A stretch of DNA of 64,000 nucleotides from an uncultured Bacteroidales bacterium (GTDB lineage Bacteria > Bacteroidota > Bacteroidia > Bacteroidales > Muribaculaceae), in assembly GCA_947072905.1 (NCBI GenBank), contig CAMTKF010000004.1:31416-95415 (forward strand), given 5' to 3'. A program made the translations under genes and the position numbers. The notes under the pieces were generated by a model, which saw only the letters and a list, made by a program, of their open reading frames with translations, did no database searches and was not told the origin of the DNA. Positions 16,951 through 25,803 of the stretch are shown piece after piece. The first letter of the stretch is position 1. Each line of letters begins with the position of its first letter.

Positions 16951-17817
16951 TTGAAAGTAATGCCGGTAGTATTCACAGAAGAATGCTTTGCGATGCACGG
17001 TGGAACAGCAATCAATTTATTTGTGAATAATCTTCTTCGATATAGCGTAGATATAGACCTGACTTATATTCCTCTGGAAAGCAGAGATGACAGTATCCAC
17101 CATATTAATGAAGCATTGGTGCGAATTGCGGAAAAGGTAAAAACATCCCTGAAAGGCGTACGAATTATCCCTCGTCTTGACATTTGCAAATTGACCTTGG
17201 AGTATCATGGCCGACAAATAAAAATAGAGGTTAATCAGACAAAACGTGGAATTGTTGGTGGAGACGTCTTAATTCTTCCACTATCTGAAAAGGCTGAAGA
17301 TGATTTTGAAATGACCGTAAAGGCAAGAATTGTTCCCTTAACATTGTTGTATGGCGGAAAGGTTGCAGCTGCCTTGTCGCGACAGCATCCTCGCGACCTA
17401 TTTGACATACGACACATGTCCATCCCCCTGGGGGACGTTAAGCGCGGTTTCATTTTCTGTCTGCTCGGTAGCGACCGTCCAATTTATGAATCGTTCGCGC
17501 CAAGCCTTATCGACCAAAGCGAGGCTATGGTCAACCAATTTGAAGGGATGACTGACATCGGCTTCAGTTATGATGATTTTATAGAAACACGTTCAAGGCT
17601 GATAGAGGATGTAAATGCCCTGATGTCTGACTCTGACAAACGTTTTCTTATAAGTTTTGAAAGGTGTGAGCCCGAATGGGCTAGTTCAGACTATGCTGAA
17701 TTTGCAAATTACCCGTCGGTGAAGTGGAAGCTACTCAATCTCTCAAAACTTAAGAAAACAAATCCTGCGAAACTGCATGCCAATGCCGGTATGCTTGCAG
17801 AAATCTTTGGATATTAA
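16951..17817 (+). CDS. AbiEii-type nucleotidyltransferase toxin, start out of frame
   Basis: A 288-residue frame from TTG 16951 (first ATG at 16960) belongs to the AbiEii/AbiGii nucleotidyltransferase toxins. It has the GGTAIN motif (MHGGTAINLF) followed by DIDLTY, the two metal-binding acidic residues of the fold. The AbiEi partner lies directly upstream. Family members normally begin with a segment like MNKIYRDKVELLLKVMP; exactly that peptide can be read from ATG 16914 if two bases are removed from the TA repeat at 16923-16930. As written, the N-terminal 15 residues are disconnected from any start, so the toxin may be off, made from TTG/ATG internally, or the repeat may vary in length. Confidence 0.8.
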   Translation: MKVMPVVFTEECFAMHGGTAINLFVNNLLRYSVDIDLTYIPLESRDDSIHHINEALVRIAEKVKTSLKGVRIIPRLDICKLTLEYHGRQIKIEVNQTKRGIVGGDVLILPLSEKAEDDFEMTVKARIVPLTLLYGGKVAAALSRQHPRDLFDIRHMSIPLGDVKRGFIFCLLGSDRPIYESFAPSLIDQSEAMVNQFEGMTDIGFSYDDFIETRSRLIEDVNALMSDSDKRFLISFERCEPEWASSDYAEFANYPSVKWKLLNLSKLKKTNPAKLHANAGMLAEIFGY

Positions 17818-17947
17818 AGAATGTCATGGCGATTGTTGACCTCGGTTAGGCCGAGTATCTTGGTTTATAAAATTATGGAAAAAGGGTAAACCTTGCCTTA
17901 AATCTACTTTTTTAAAGAAAGAGGGCTGAAATTTCATATATTTTCAC

Positions 17948-17955
17948 TAATTTTG
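17948..17955 (+). promoter_or_regulatory. -7 box of the HAD gene
   Basis: TAATTTTG fits the consensus and lies 28 bases before the start codon. The -33 box is weak. Confidence 0.5.
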
Positions 17956-17982
17956 TACCTTAAATCAGAACACCAATAATAT

Positions 17983-18627
17983 ATGAGTATAAAAGCAGTC
18001 TTGTTTGACCTTGATGGAGTATTAATCGACACTGAGGGTATATATTCTTGTTTCTGGAGCGAGATGGACAGGTTATATCCTACCGGCATTGATGATTTCG
18101 CCAATGTAATCAAAGGAAACACCCTGTCGAATATCCTTACTAAATATTTCCCAAATCAGGATAATCAGGAAGATATCAAAAAACGGCTTATCAAGCAAGA
18201 AAATGAGATGGAATACCGTCTATATCCGGGAGCTGTCGAGCTCATGAACGGACTTAGAGATCTCGGTATCAAGACTGCTATTGTCACTTCAAGCAATATG
18301 ACAAAAATGAAGCATCTGTTCACAGTCTTGCCTGAGCTTGAAGAAAACATAGACACCCTTATTACCGATGAAGATGTGACACGCTCCAAACCCGACCCGC
18401 AGGGATACATGCTTGCGGCCGAAAGACTCGGAGCTTCAAAAGGCGAGTTTGTAGTGGTGGAAGATTCTATGGCCGGACTTGAAGCCGGACGCCGCTCGGG
18501 TGCGTTCGTACTTGGAATTGCAACCACCAACAGCCGCGAAGCAGTTGAAAAACTGGCTGATATGACTATTGACGAGATTGGGTGCATTACGGCCGATAAA
18601 ATTTCCGGCTTCCACTGTCTTGGCTGA
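17983..18627 (+). CDS. HAD-superfamily phosphatase (beta-phosphoglucomutase-like)
   Basis: A 214-residue HAD hydrolase with cap type 1. Motif I is FDLDGVLIDTE (nucleophile and acid/base aspartates), motif II lies at VTSSN, motif III is KPDP and motif IV is VVEDSMAGLEA. This set is that of the phosphoglucomutase/phosphoglycolate phosphatase branch. The substrate is probably a small sugar phosphate but cannot be chosen from sequence. It has its own promoter and is followed by a weak hairpin. It is not obviously tied to either neighbour. Confidence 0.85.
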   Translation: MSIKAVLFDLDGVLIDTEGIYSCFWSEMDRLYPTGIDDFANVIKGNTLSNILTKYFPNQDNQEDIKKRLIKQENEMEYRLYPGAVELMNGLRDLGIKTAIVTSSNMTKMKHLFTVLPELEENIDTLITDEDVTRSKPDPQGYMLAAERLGASKGEFVVVEDSMAGLEAGRRSGAFVLGIATTNSREAVEKLADMTIDEIGCITADKISGFHCLG

Positions 18628-18631
18628 TTCA

Positions 18632-18656
18632 GGCTCTTGCCGCGATAGCAAGAACC
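18632..18656 (+). terminator. weak terminator after HAD gene
   Basis: TCTTGC (18635-18640) pairs with GCAAGA (18648-18653), extended by GG/CC with one mismatch. A T-rich run follows about 20 bases later. Weak. Confidence 0.4.
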
Positions 18657-18734
18657 TTATAAAATTCCACCTCTTTTTTTTAAACCAAAGAAGTATTTAT
18701 AGAGCCAAAAGCTCAAGTACTCAAATAAGTAAAT

Positions 18735-20750
18735 ATGAGAAATAAATTAATAAACTTAGTCGGCAACAGCTCTCTCGCCCATAAATTCATAAAATCGCCA
18801 AGCCCCAGCAAACTCGTGCTGTGCTTTGACCTTATGGTAGTGGCACTGAGCTGTTTCATAACATATATGTTCAGCCCGTCGGCCAGTCTGGACAAAAGAG
18901 GCGTGATTTTCACTCCATTCGCACAGGGCCTGCTGGCTTTTCTGATATATGCGACTATTATCCCCATAGTAAAGACCTACAAATATATAATAAGGCTGTC
19001 GGTACTTGAAGACATGTACCGCATTGTAGCACTGTCGGGAATATCTACTTGCACAATGCTGTTCATTGCATCGTGTACATTCATCTACGATGGATATGCC
19101 TACTTTGGATTATGGAACATATTTGTAGTGATGCTGCTCACGTTCACACTGCTCATGCTGAGCCGTCTTGCCATAAAGTATCTCTACCGACAACTCATAG
19201 CGAGCAAGCACAACCGACTGCGTGCCATAGCCTTCGGGCCTTCGCTGAACGCACTGTCATTTGCCACAGCACTTAACAACGACCCCGAGTGCCGTTATAA
19301 CATCGTGGCCGCGCTGATATATTCATCTGAGAAAACAGTAAAGGAACTGAACGATATTCCTATCTACAATTATTCGCCGGAAATCATAGCCGAAGTGTTC
19401 AAGAAACATACCTGCGACAATCTGATATTTGCATCAGGTCAGCTGCAGTTCATGCGCAACGGCATAGCCGACGAGTTCCTGCGCAACCATATCCACCTCA
19501 ACATGTTTACACAGGTAGAGGAACTTGATCCATCTACCGGACTGAAAAAGCATCAGGGAGCATCGGTACGCTCTATCAACATCGAGGACCTTCTGGGTCG
19601 CGATGTAATCAAGACCGATACAACTCCCGTCGAGTCTATCATCCACGGACAAGTGGTGATGGTGACCGGTGCTGCCGGTTCTATCGGTTCTGAGATTGTG
19701 AATCAGGTAGCCAAACTGCATGCTTCTGAAATCATATTGCTCGACCAGGCCGAAACTCCCATGCACGAACTGCAGTTGCAGATGGAGGCCGAGCATCCCG
19801 ACACCAAGATACATCTATTCATAGCCGACGTTGTAAACAAGGGCCGTGTGGAACAGGCATTCAAGCGTTATCACCCGCGTTATGTATTCCACGCTGCCGC
19901 ATACAAGCACGTGCCTATGATGGAACGAAATCCGTCGGAAGCCATCCTCACCAATGTTTTCGGTACCAAGAACGTAGCCGACCTTTCGCTGAAATACAAG
20001 GTTGATAAATTTGTGATGATTTCCACCGACAAAGCTGTTAACCCAACCAACGTGATGGGTGCTTCAAAACGCATTGCCGAGATATACGTTCAGAGTCTTT
20101 TCTACTACAACCGCTCGCACAATGACGGACCCTCAACCCGCTTTATCACCACACGTTTCGGCAACGTGTTGGGTTCAAACGGTTCGGTAATACCGCTGTT
20201 CCGCAAGCAGATAGAACAGGGAGGACCGGTAACTGTGACTCATCGCGACATCATACGTTACTTCATGACCATACCCGAGGCCTGCTCGCTGGTGCTACAG
20301 GCAGGAACAATGGGCAACGGCGGCGAGATTTTCGTATTCGACATGGGCGAACCTGTAAAAATATATGATCTGGCCACTCGCATGATTTCGCTGTCGGGAT
20401 TGCGCCCCGGAGTGGATATAGAAATTGTGGAAACCGGACTCCGTCCCGGCGAAAAGCTGTATGAGGAATTGCTCAACGACAAAGAAATGACAATGGCTAC
20501 CCGCAATAATAAAATAATGATAGCCAAGGTGAGAATATACGACTATCAGCAGGTGGCAACGCATATCGACACGCTGCATGAACTTACCGTGAAAGGCGAG
20601 TATCATGACATCGTAGCGGAAATGAAGCGTATAGTTCCTGAATTCAAATCAAAGAATTCACAGTGGGAACAGGTCGATGAAGAAATCGTAAATGATACTG
20701 AAAATCAAATCAAAGAAATAGAATTCTCGACAACAGCCATACCGCAATAG
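18735..20750 (+). CDS. Membrane-anchored nucleotide-sugar 4,6-dehydratase (CapD/WbpM type)
   Basis: A 671-residue protein with four to five transmembrane segments in the first 160 residues, a middle CoA-binding-like domain (residues about 140-290) and a C-terminal short-chain dehydrogenase domain. The NAD loop is VTGAAGSIGSE and the catalytic segment is STDKAVNPTNVMGASKR, in which Met takes the usual Tyr position, as in the long WbpM/PglF group. It probably makes a 4-keto-6-deoxy amino sugar from UDP-GlcNAc for surface polysaccharide or glycoprotein. No glycosyltransferases are adjacent, so it may serve several pathways. Confidence 0.92.
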   Translation: MRNKLINLVGNSSLAHKFIKSPSPSKLVLCFDLMVVALSCFITYMFSPSASLDKRGVIFTPFAQGLLAFLIYATIIPIVKTYKYIIRLSVLEDMYRIVALSGISTCTMLFIASCTFIYDGYAYFGLWNIFVVMLLTFTLLMLSRLAIKYLYRQLIASKHNRLRAIAFGPSLNALSFATALNNDPECRYNIVAALIYSSEKTVKELNDIPIYNYSPEIIAEVFKKHTCDNLIFASGQLQFMRNGIADEFLRNHIHLNMFTQVEELDPSTGLKKHQGASVRSINIEDLLGRDVIKTDTTPVESIIHGQVVMVTGAAGSIGSEIVNQVAKLHASEIILLDQAETPMHELQLQMEAEHPDTKIHLFIADVVNKGRVEQAFKRYHPRYVFHAAAYKHVPMMERNPSEAILTNVFGTKNVADLSLKYKVDKFVMISTDKAVNPTNVMGASKRIAEIYVQSLFYYNRSHNDGPSTRFITTRFGNVLGSNGSVIPLFRKQIEQGGPVTVTHRDIIRYFMTIPEACSLVLQAGTMGNGGEIFVFDMGEPVKIYDLATRMISLSGLRPGVDIEIVETGLRPGEKLYEELLNDKEMTMATRNNKIMIAKVRIYDYQQVATHIDTLHELTVKGEYHDIVAEMKRIVPEFKSKNSQWEQVDEEIVNDTENQIKEIEFSTTAIPQ

Positions 20751-20772
20751 TGCGGACTCAAAGGGGGAAATT

Positions 20773-22629
20773 ATGAATGATAAAACACACACACGGCTGG
20801 TACAGCGGCTTAAGGCTGCCCGATACCGCTATGGTATTTTCACTCATAATTTCGCCTCCGCCATCAATTTTTTCACATCTCTGATCGGGTCACTGGCGGT
20901 GATTGCATCGGTGGTGAGCCTGGTGAGCCTGGTGATACTTGCCGGCTACGACCACTCGGCAGCCGACCTGCGCATCATCAACCGCTGTATACATACATGC
21001 CAGAGCATATTTGTGGTTGAAGTGCTCTTCAACACCATATTCAAGTTCAAGCACCTTATCCACACCACAAAAGTCATAAAGTGGATAACCAACATAGCGA
21101 TTCTGTCGACCATCATTCAATATATCTATCCTCAGCCGGAACATCCGTGGATTCCTGTGCTCGAACGGATATTATACAGCCATTACTACACAAATACCGT
21201 AGTTGGAGCTTATTCAGTAGTAGAGTTCAGCTACGCTATAATGCGGCTGGTGTCGCGTCGCACCAATCCCTCGCTGCTTCTTACGGGCAGCTTCTTGTTT
21301 TTTATACTCATTGGCTCGTTTGTGCTGATGCTACCCAAGTGCACAGTCACCCCTATAGATTACTTCGACTCGCTGTTCATAGCCACATCGGCCGTGTGTA
21401 TCACAGGGCTTACACCTGTTGACGTAGCCGCCACATTCACCCCTACGGGCCTCACGGTGCTGGCCGTGCTGATTCAGATAGGAGGTATAGGAGTATTGAC
21501 CTTCACAAGCTTCTTCGCTCTCTTTTTCAGCGGCAGCACATCCATTTACAATCAGCTGCTCATCCGCGATATGGTTTACTCCAAAACCATGAACCGGCTG
21601 CTCCCTACATTGGTATATATCATAGTGTTCACCTTGACTCTTGAAGCCATCGGTGCGGTGGCCGTATATTTCACCATACCCGACACATTGCTGCCTGACA
21701 ATAATGATAAAATGATTTTTGCCGCATTTCATTCATTGTCATCTTTCTGTAATGCAGGATTTTCCAATCTGCCGCAGGGCATGGCCAATCCGGCATTGAT
21801 GACAGCCGGCCAGTCGCTGTACAATGTTACGTCAGTATTGATTCTTGCCGGAGCCATCGGCTTCCCTATACTCGTCAATCTCAAGGATATTCTGTTTACC
21901 CGTGTCAAGTCGGTATGGAAAAGGCTGCGTGGAGAATTTTATGAAAAACCCGTGCACCTGTACGACCTCAACACCAAGCTTGTGTTGGTAACCTCATTCA
22001 GCATACTGGCCGTATGCTCGGCACTGTTCTTCTTTTTTGAGTACGACAATACTTTAAAGGGAATGACCCTGTGGCAGAAAGTTAGCCAATCTGTATTCAA
22101 TTCGCTCATTCCACGCAGTGCCGGGTTTGCATCGGTAGACCCGGCGCAGTTCCTGCCCATTACGCTGATGATAGTGATGATACAGATGTGGATAGGCGGT
22201 GCTTCGCAATCGCTTGCCGGCGGTATAAAGGTAAACACGTTTGCCGCCATTTTTCTGAACGTGCGTTCGGTACTGACATCCAGCAGGAGCTCATGGGCCT
22301 TTGACCGCAGCATCTCAATAGGCTCTACGCGTCGCGCCAATACCGGGCTGGCACTTGCTCTGGTATCGTTTACATTCTTTTTGGGCGGTGTAATGATATT
22401 CGACCCCGCACTCGAAATGAAATCAATGGTTTTTGAGGTCACATCAGCGCTGTTCACCGTAGGCTCATCCCTCGGAGCCACAAGCCTGCTGAGCGACGAG
22501 TCAAAAATATTGCTGTGTATAGCCATGCTGCTGGGCAGAGTGGGTATAATATCTATATGCAGCGGATTTTTTGTACATCACCGCGACATATCTGAACATC
22601 TGCCCAAAGAAAATATTATTATTAACTGA
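20773..22629 (+). CDS. trkH: TrkH-family potassium uptake channel
   Basis: A 618-residue inner-membrane protein, the ion-conducting subunit of Trk/Ktr. Four selectivity-filter loops are visible: SAVCITGLTPVD, SSFCNAGFSNL, IPRSAGFASVD and GGASQSLAGGIKV. The N-terminus has an added membrane region of about 150 residues before the canonical core, as is typical in Bacteroidota. A strong ribosome-binding site (AAAGGGGG) lies just upstream. The regulatory subunit TrkA follows after 17 bases. Confidence 0.93.
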   Translation: MNDKTHTRLVQRLKAARYRYGIFTHNFASAINFFTSLIGSLAVIASVVSLVSLVILAGYDHSAADLRIINRCIHTCQSIFVVEVLFNTIFKFKHLIHTTKVIKWITNIAILSTIIQYIYPQPEHPWIPVLERILYSHYYTNTVVGAYSVVEFSYAIMRLVSRRTNPSLLLTGSFLFFILIGSFVLMLPKCTVTPIDYFDSLFIATSAVCITGLTPVDVAATFTPTGLTVLAVLIQIGGIGVLTFTSFFALFFSGSTSIYNQLLIRDMVYSKTMNRLLPTLVYIIVFTLTLEAIGAVAVYFTIPDTLLPDNNDKMIFAAFHSLSSFCNAGFSNLPQGMANPALMTAGQSLYNVTSVLILAGAIGFPILVNLKDILFTRVKSVWKRLRGEFYEKPVHLYDLNTKLVLVTSFSILAVCSALFFFFEYDNTLKGMTLWQKVSQSVFNSLIPRSAGFASVDPAQFLPITLMIVMIQMWIGGASQSLAGGIKVNTFAAIFLNVRSVLTSSRSSWAFDRSISIGSTRRANTGLALALVSFTFFLGGVMIFDPALEMKSMVFEVTSALFTVGSSLGATSLLSDESKILLCIAMLLGRVGIISICSGFFVHHRDISEHLPKENIIIN

Positions 22630-22646
22630 TACATCCCCCCTACTCT

Positions 22647-23321
22647 ATGCGCTATTTAATTATAGGTCTCGGAATATATGGAAGCAATCTGGCTCTTGAC
22701 CTCACCGCCCAGGGGCACGAGGTGATCGGTGCCGACATCTCGCGCAACACCATAGACTCAATAAAAGACTACATTGCCACCGCATACGTGCTCGACACCA
22801 CCGAAGAGGCCTCATTAGGCGTGTTGCCAATTCATAACGTGGATTTGGTAATAGTGGCGATCGGCGAGAACTTCGGAGCCTCGGTAAAGACCGTAGCTCT
22901 GCTTAAGAAATCGGGGGTAAAAAAGATTTACGCCCGAGCCATTGACCCCTTGCACCTTTCGATTCTGCAAAGTTTCAATATCGACCATATTTTGCAGCCC
23001 GAACAACGTGCAGCCCTCGACCTTACTCACGAAATGGCTCTTGGCAACGATGTGGAGACTCTAAAGGTAGATGAGAATAATTACATCCTTAAATTCAAAG
23101 TCCCTCAGTACTTTGTAGGGCTGGAGTATGCCGATATAGATTTCGCTCAACAATATGGCCTGAAAATAGTATCAATATCAAGACCGGCCGAAAAGACTAA
23201 TTTCCTCGGTTTAAAGTCCAAGCAACTGATGCCCTTGGATGTTTCAGCTCCCGGAACTACGGTGGCCGCCGACGACCAATGGGTGGTATTCGGTTCACTC
23301 AAAGCCTTCCGCTCGCTGTAA
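22647..23321 (+). CDS. trkA: TrkA/KtrA-family potassium uptake regulator
   Basis: A 224-residue RCK protein: an N-terminal NAD/ATP-binding Rossmann domain starting GLGIYGSNLALDLTAQGHEVIGAD (only its core GLGIYGSNLA is needed for recognition), and a C-terminal RCK_C domain (about 140-220). One RCK unit and this length match KtrA more than the double-domain E. coli TrkA. It gates TrkH, the upstream gene, in response to nucleotide. Confidence 0.9.
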   Translation: MRYLIIGLGIYGSNLALDLTAQGHEVIGADISRNTIDSIKDYIATAYVLDTTEEASLGVLPIHNVDLVIVAIGENFGASVKTVALLKKSGVKKIYARAIDPLHLSILQSFNIDHILQPEQRAALDLTHEMALGNDVETLKVDENNYILKFKVPQYFVGLEYADIDFAQQYGLKIVSISRPAEKTNFLGLKSKQLMPLDVSAPGTTVAADDQWVVFGSLKAFRSL

Positions 23322-23362
23322 AAGCGTATAGAATAAACATCGCTGAGTCAACAGCAATGTGC

Positions 23363-23398
23363 AACACCCCAAAAGTCATTTAACTTCTGGGGTGTTTG
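23363..23398 (+). terminator. terminator after trkA
   Basis: A 14-bp stem (23363-23376 with 23383-23396, one mismatch) of the sequence AACACCCC..., loop of 6, then TTT. Closes the trkH-trkA unit; may work on the other strand as well. Confidence 0.85.
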
Positions 23399-23415
23399 TA
23401 ATCTATAATACGATT

Positions 23416-23709
23416 TTAAAACTCGTAATCCACGCATGCGCGGTTGGCCTTGTGGCCGGCGAGCAGACCGGCTGCGGCTACGTGGGCAGGATGATTGGCA
23501 TAGACCGCTACATCTGCCATGGTGGGGAGTATGGCCGTGAGGACTACATCCCAGGTTTCGGCGGGATTTTCGTTGATACCTACTTCTATAGACTGCAGTG
23601 GCTCTATGACTTGGGGAAGTGCCATGAGCGCTTCTTTGAATTTTGTTGCTACCTGAAGGCGTTCCTCAGGGGTGCCTGTAAGCTGGAATGTGACTATGTG
23701 CTTTACCAT
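23416..23709 (-). CDS. Dabb (stress-responsive A/B barrel) domain protein
   Basis: A 97-residue protein with the Dabb fold: beta-alpha-beta with MVKHIVTFQL at the N-terminus and a WDVVLTAI strand in the middle. Members are small dimeric proteins, some of them enzymes on small hydrophobic compounds; no catalytic signature can be picked out here. It lies 11 bases after aspartokinase on the same strand and may be in its transcript. Confidence 0.85.
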   Translation of the reverse strand: MVKHIVTFQLTGTPEERLQVATKFKEALMALPQVIEPLQSIEVGINENPAETWDVVLTAILPTMADVAVYANHPAHVAAAGLLAGHKANRACVDYEF

Positions 23710-23720
23710 TTCAATTGTAC

Positions 23721-25034
23721 TTAGAACAGTTTGTTATTCAAAAGATTAAGAGCTTCAATTTTATCAGAAGCTTTAATAAGCATGGAAATGTTGTAGTTGC
23801 TGCCGCCATACGATATCATGCGCACGGGTATGGGTTTGAGCGCTTCAACTGCCTGGCAACAGTAGTCGTGTCCGTTGTCCCAAGCGAAATCGCCCACGAT
23901 GCAGATGATAGTCATGTCTGTGTCGACCGATACGGTACCGAAGCGCTTGAGTTCGTCAACGATGTCGGCAAGGTGGCGGGTGTCGTCAATTGTTACGGTC
24001 ACACCCACTTCAGATGTCGCCATAAGGTCGATGGCCGTATGATAGTTGTCGAAAATCTCGAATACTTTGTGCAGGAAACCGTATGCCAGAAGCATACGGC
24101 CGCTCTTTATCTTGATGGCTGTAACGTTGTCCTTTGCTGCAACGGCTTTCACAGTACCGTCAGGCGCAAAGTTGGCTATGGTTGTACCCTGTGCCGATGG
24201 TTCAAGGGTGTTGAGAAGCCTTACAGGAATGTTGTGCAACTTGGCCGGCAGCACGCATGTAGGGTGAAGTATCTTGGCTCCGAAATATGCCAGCTCGGCA
24301 GCTTCCTCGAAATGCAGACGGCTCACGGGACGTGTATTTTTCACGAATCGGGGATCGCCGGTGTGCATGCCGTCGATATCAGTCCATATCTGAATTTCGT
24401 CAAGATTGAGCACAGCACCGATTATTGAAGCCGAGTAATCGCTGCCGCCGCGGCGCAGATTGTCTACTTCGCCACGGTCGTTGCGGCAGATATAGCCCTG
24501 AGTAAGCCACACCTCGGCATCGGGTTCTATCTCAACCATTCTGCGCAGATGTGAAGAAATAAATTTCATATCAGGCTCGCCTTCGCGGGTGATACGCATA
24601 TAGTCGAGAGCGGGCAGCAGCACGCTTTTCACACCGGTTTCCTCGAAATACAGCTGCATGAGCATTGTTGAAATCAACTCGCCCTGAGCCAGTATCTCTT
24701 TTTCTTCGGCAAGGCCAAACTCGCCTTCGGTAAACCTGAGAATGAAGTTGAATATACGGTCGAGATAATCGGTGGCACGCTGTTTCGATTGTTCCTGACT
24801 GTAGAGTTCATTTACTACCGACGCATATTTCTGACGCATACTGTTCACGGTCTCCTGTGCGCCGGGCACATTGTGCTTATGCAGATAGTCGGAAATTTCG
24901 ACGAGCGAATTTGTTGTGCCCGACATAGCCGAAAGCACTACTATGTTTCGGCCCGACTCCCTTACAAGCTGCGCAACATGGCGCATGCGCTCGGGAGTTC
25001 CGACTGAAGTTCCGCCAAATTTGAGGACTTTCAT
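23721..25034 (-). CDS. lysC: Aspartokinase
   Basis: A 437-residue monofunctional aspartate kinase, the first step of lysine, threonine and methionine synthesis. The kinase core opens with KFGGTSVGTPERM and contains the RGGSDYSA segment; two ACT-like regulatory domains follow from about residue 285 (GVTVTIDDTRH and later). It is not fused to homoserine dehydrogenase, and the usual pathway partners are not in the window. ftsE lies 25 bases upstream. Confidence 0.95.
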   Translation of the reverse strand: MKVLKFGGTSVGTPERMRHVAQLVRESGRNIVVLSAMSGTTNSLVEISDYLHKHNVPGAQETVNSMRQKYASVVNELYSQEQSKQRATDYLDRIFNFILRFTEGEFGLAEEKEILAQGELISTMLMQLYFEETGVKSVLLPALDYMRITREGEPDMKFISSHLRRMVEIEPDAEVWLTQGYICRNDRGEVDNLRRGGSDYSASIIGAVLNLDEIQIWTDIDGMHTGDPRFVKNTRPVSRLHFEEAAELAYFGAKILHPTCVLPAKLHNIPVRLLNTLEPSAQGTTIANFAPDGTVKAVAAKDNVTAIKIKSGRMLLAYGFLHKVFEIFDNYHTAIDLMATSEVGVTVTIDDTRHLADIVDELKRFGTVSVDTDMTIICIVGDFAWDNGHDYCCQAVEALKPIPVRMISYGGSNYNISMLIKASDKIEALNLLNNKLF

Positions 25035-25059
25035 TCTTTAATCTTCTTTACAACTAAAA

Positions 25060-25725
25060 TTATTTGCCGATAAGGTGCTTGCCTTCTATATGCATCACTG
25101 TACCCGGAAATGCTTCAATGAGCGAATGGTTGTGTGTTGCAATAATCACGGCAGTGCCGTCGGCAGCTATATCATGCAGCTGAGCCACAATCTGCTCACC
25201 GGTTTCGGGGTCTAGATTACCTGTAGGCTCATCAGCAATTATCAGTTGGGGATTGTTGAGCAATGCGCGGGCAATGACCACACGCTGCTGCTCACCTCCT
25301 GAAAGCTCATGAGGCAGTTTGTATGACTTTTTCACCATTCCTACCCTGCGCAGAGCCTGGTCTACGCGCGCTTCGCGCTCCGCTTTGTCGCGCCAACCGG
25401 TAGCTGCCAGCACGAAATCAAGGTTTTCAAACACGCTGCGGTCAAACAGCAGTTGAAAATCCTGAAAAACGATGCCTATGCTGCGACGCAAAAACGGTAT
25501 CTGACTGCGCTTGATCTGCAACAAGTCGTAGTCAAAAACCCTTGCTTCGCCCTTTGTGACAGGGACTTCGGCATACATAGTCTTAAGCAGGGAACTTTTA
25601 CCGGAACCCACCTTTCCGATAAGATAAATAAACTCACCGGAATCTACCTTGAAGCTGACATCCTTGAGCACTACATGCTCCTTGCGCAGCACATCTACAT
25701 TCTGATAATCAATTATGGTTGACAT
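25060..25725 (-). CDS. ftsE: Cell-division ABC ATPase FtsE
   Basis: A 221-residue ATPase of the FtsEX complex, which controls peptidoglycan hydrolysis at the septum. Walker A is GKVGSGKSS, the signature is [16 protein letters not shown] and Walker B is [12 protein letters not shown]. The Walker A has Val and Ser in the usual variable places. ftsX is not adjacent. The start codon lies only 5 bases from a -7-like box, so the message may be leaderless or the box may be coincidental. Confidence 0.9.
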   Translation of the reverse strand: MSTIIDYQNVDVLRKEHVVLKDVSFKVDSGEFIYLIGKVGSGKSSLLKTMYAEVPVTKGEARVFDYDLLQIKRSQIPFLRRSIGIVFQDFQLLFDRSVFENLDFVLAATGWRDKAEREARVDQALRRVGMVKKSYKLPHELSGGEQQRVVIARALLNNPQLIIADEPTGNLDPETGEQIVAQLHDIAADGTAVIIATHNHSLIEAFPGTVMHIEGKHLIGK

Positions 25726-25729
25726 TGCG

Positions 25730-25737
25730 CAAAGTTA
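25730..25737 (-). promoter_or_regulatory. possible -7 box just before ftsE
   Basis: The minus strand reads TAACTTTG five bases before the ATG, flanked by a short TTGCG/CGCAA inverted repeat. There is no -33 box, so it may be chance. Confidence 0.35.
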
Positions 25738-25803
25738 CGCAAAAAAAGTGAATTTCACGATAAATTGTATCGTAAATCAGTACTTTTGCAGTCCTTGCCT
25801 GTA

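Noticed and set aside
17841-17855. Hairpin CTCGG/CCGAG after the toxin gene as terminator
   Set aside because: Only 5 bp with no T run; too weak to call.
25781-25788. TACTTTTG on the plus strand as a promoter antisense to dnaA
   Set aside because: No -33 box and no plausible gene downstream; probably chance in AT-rich sequence.
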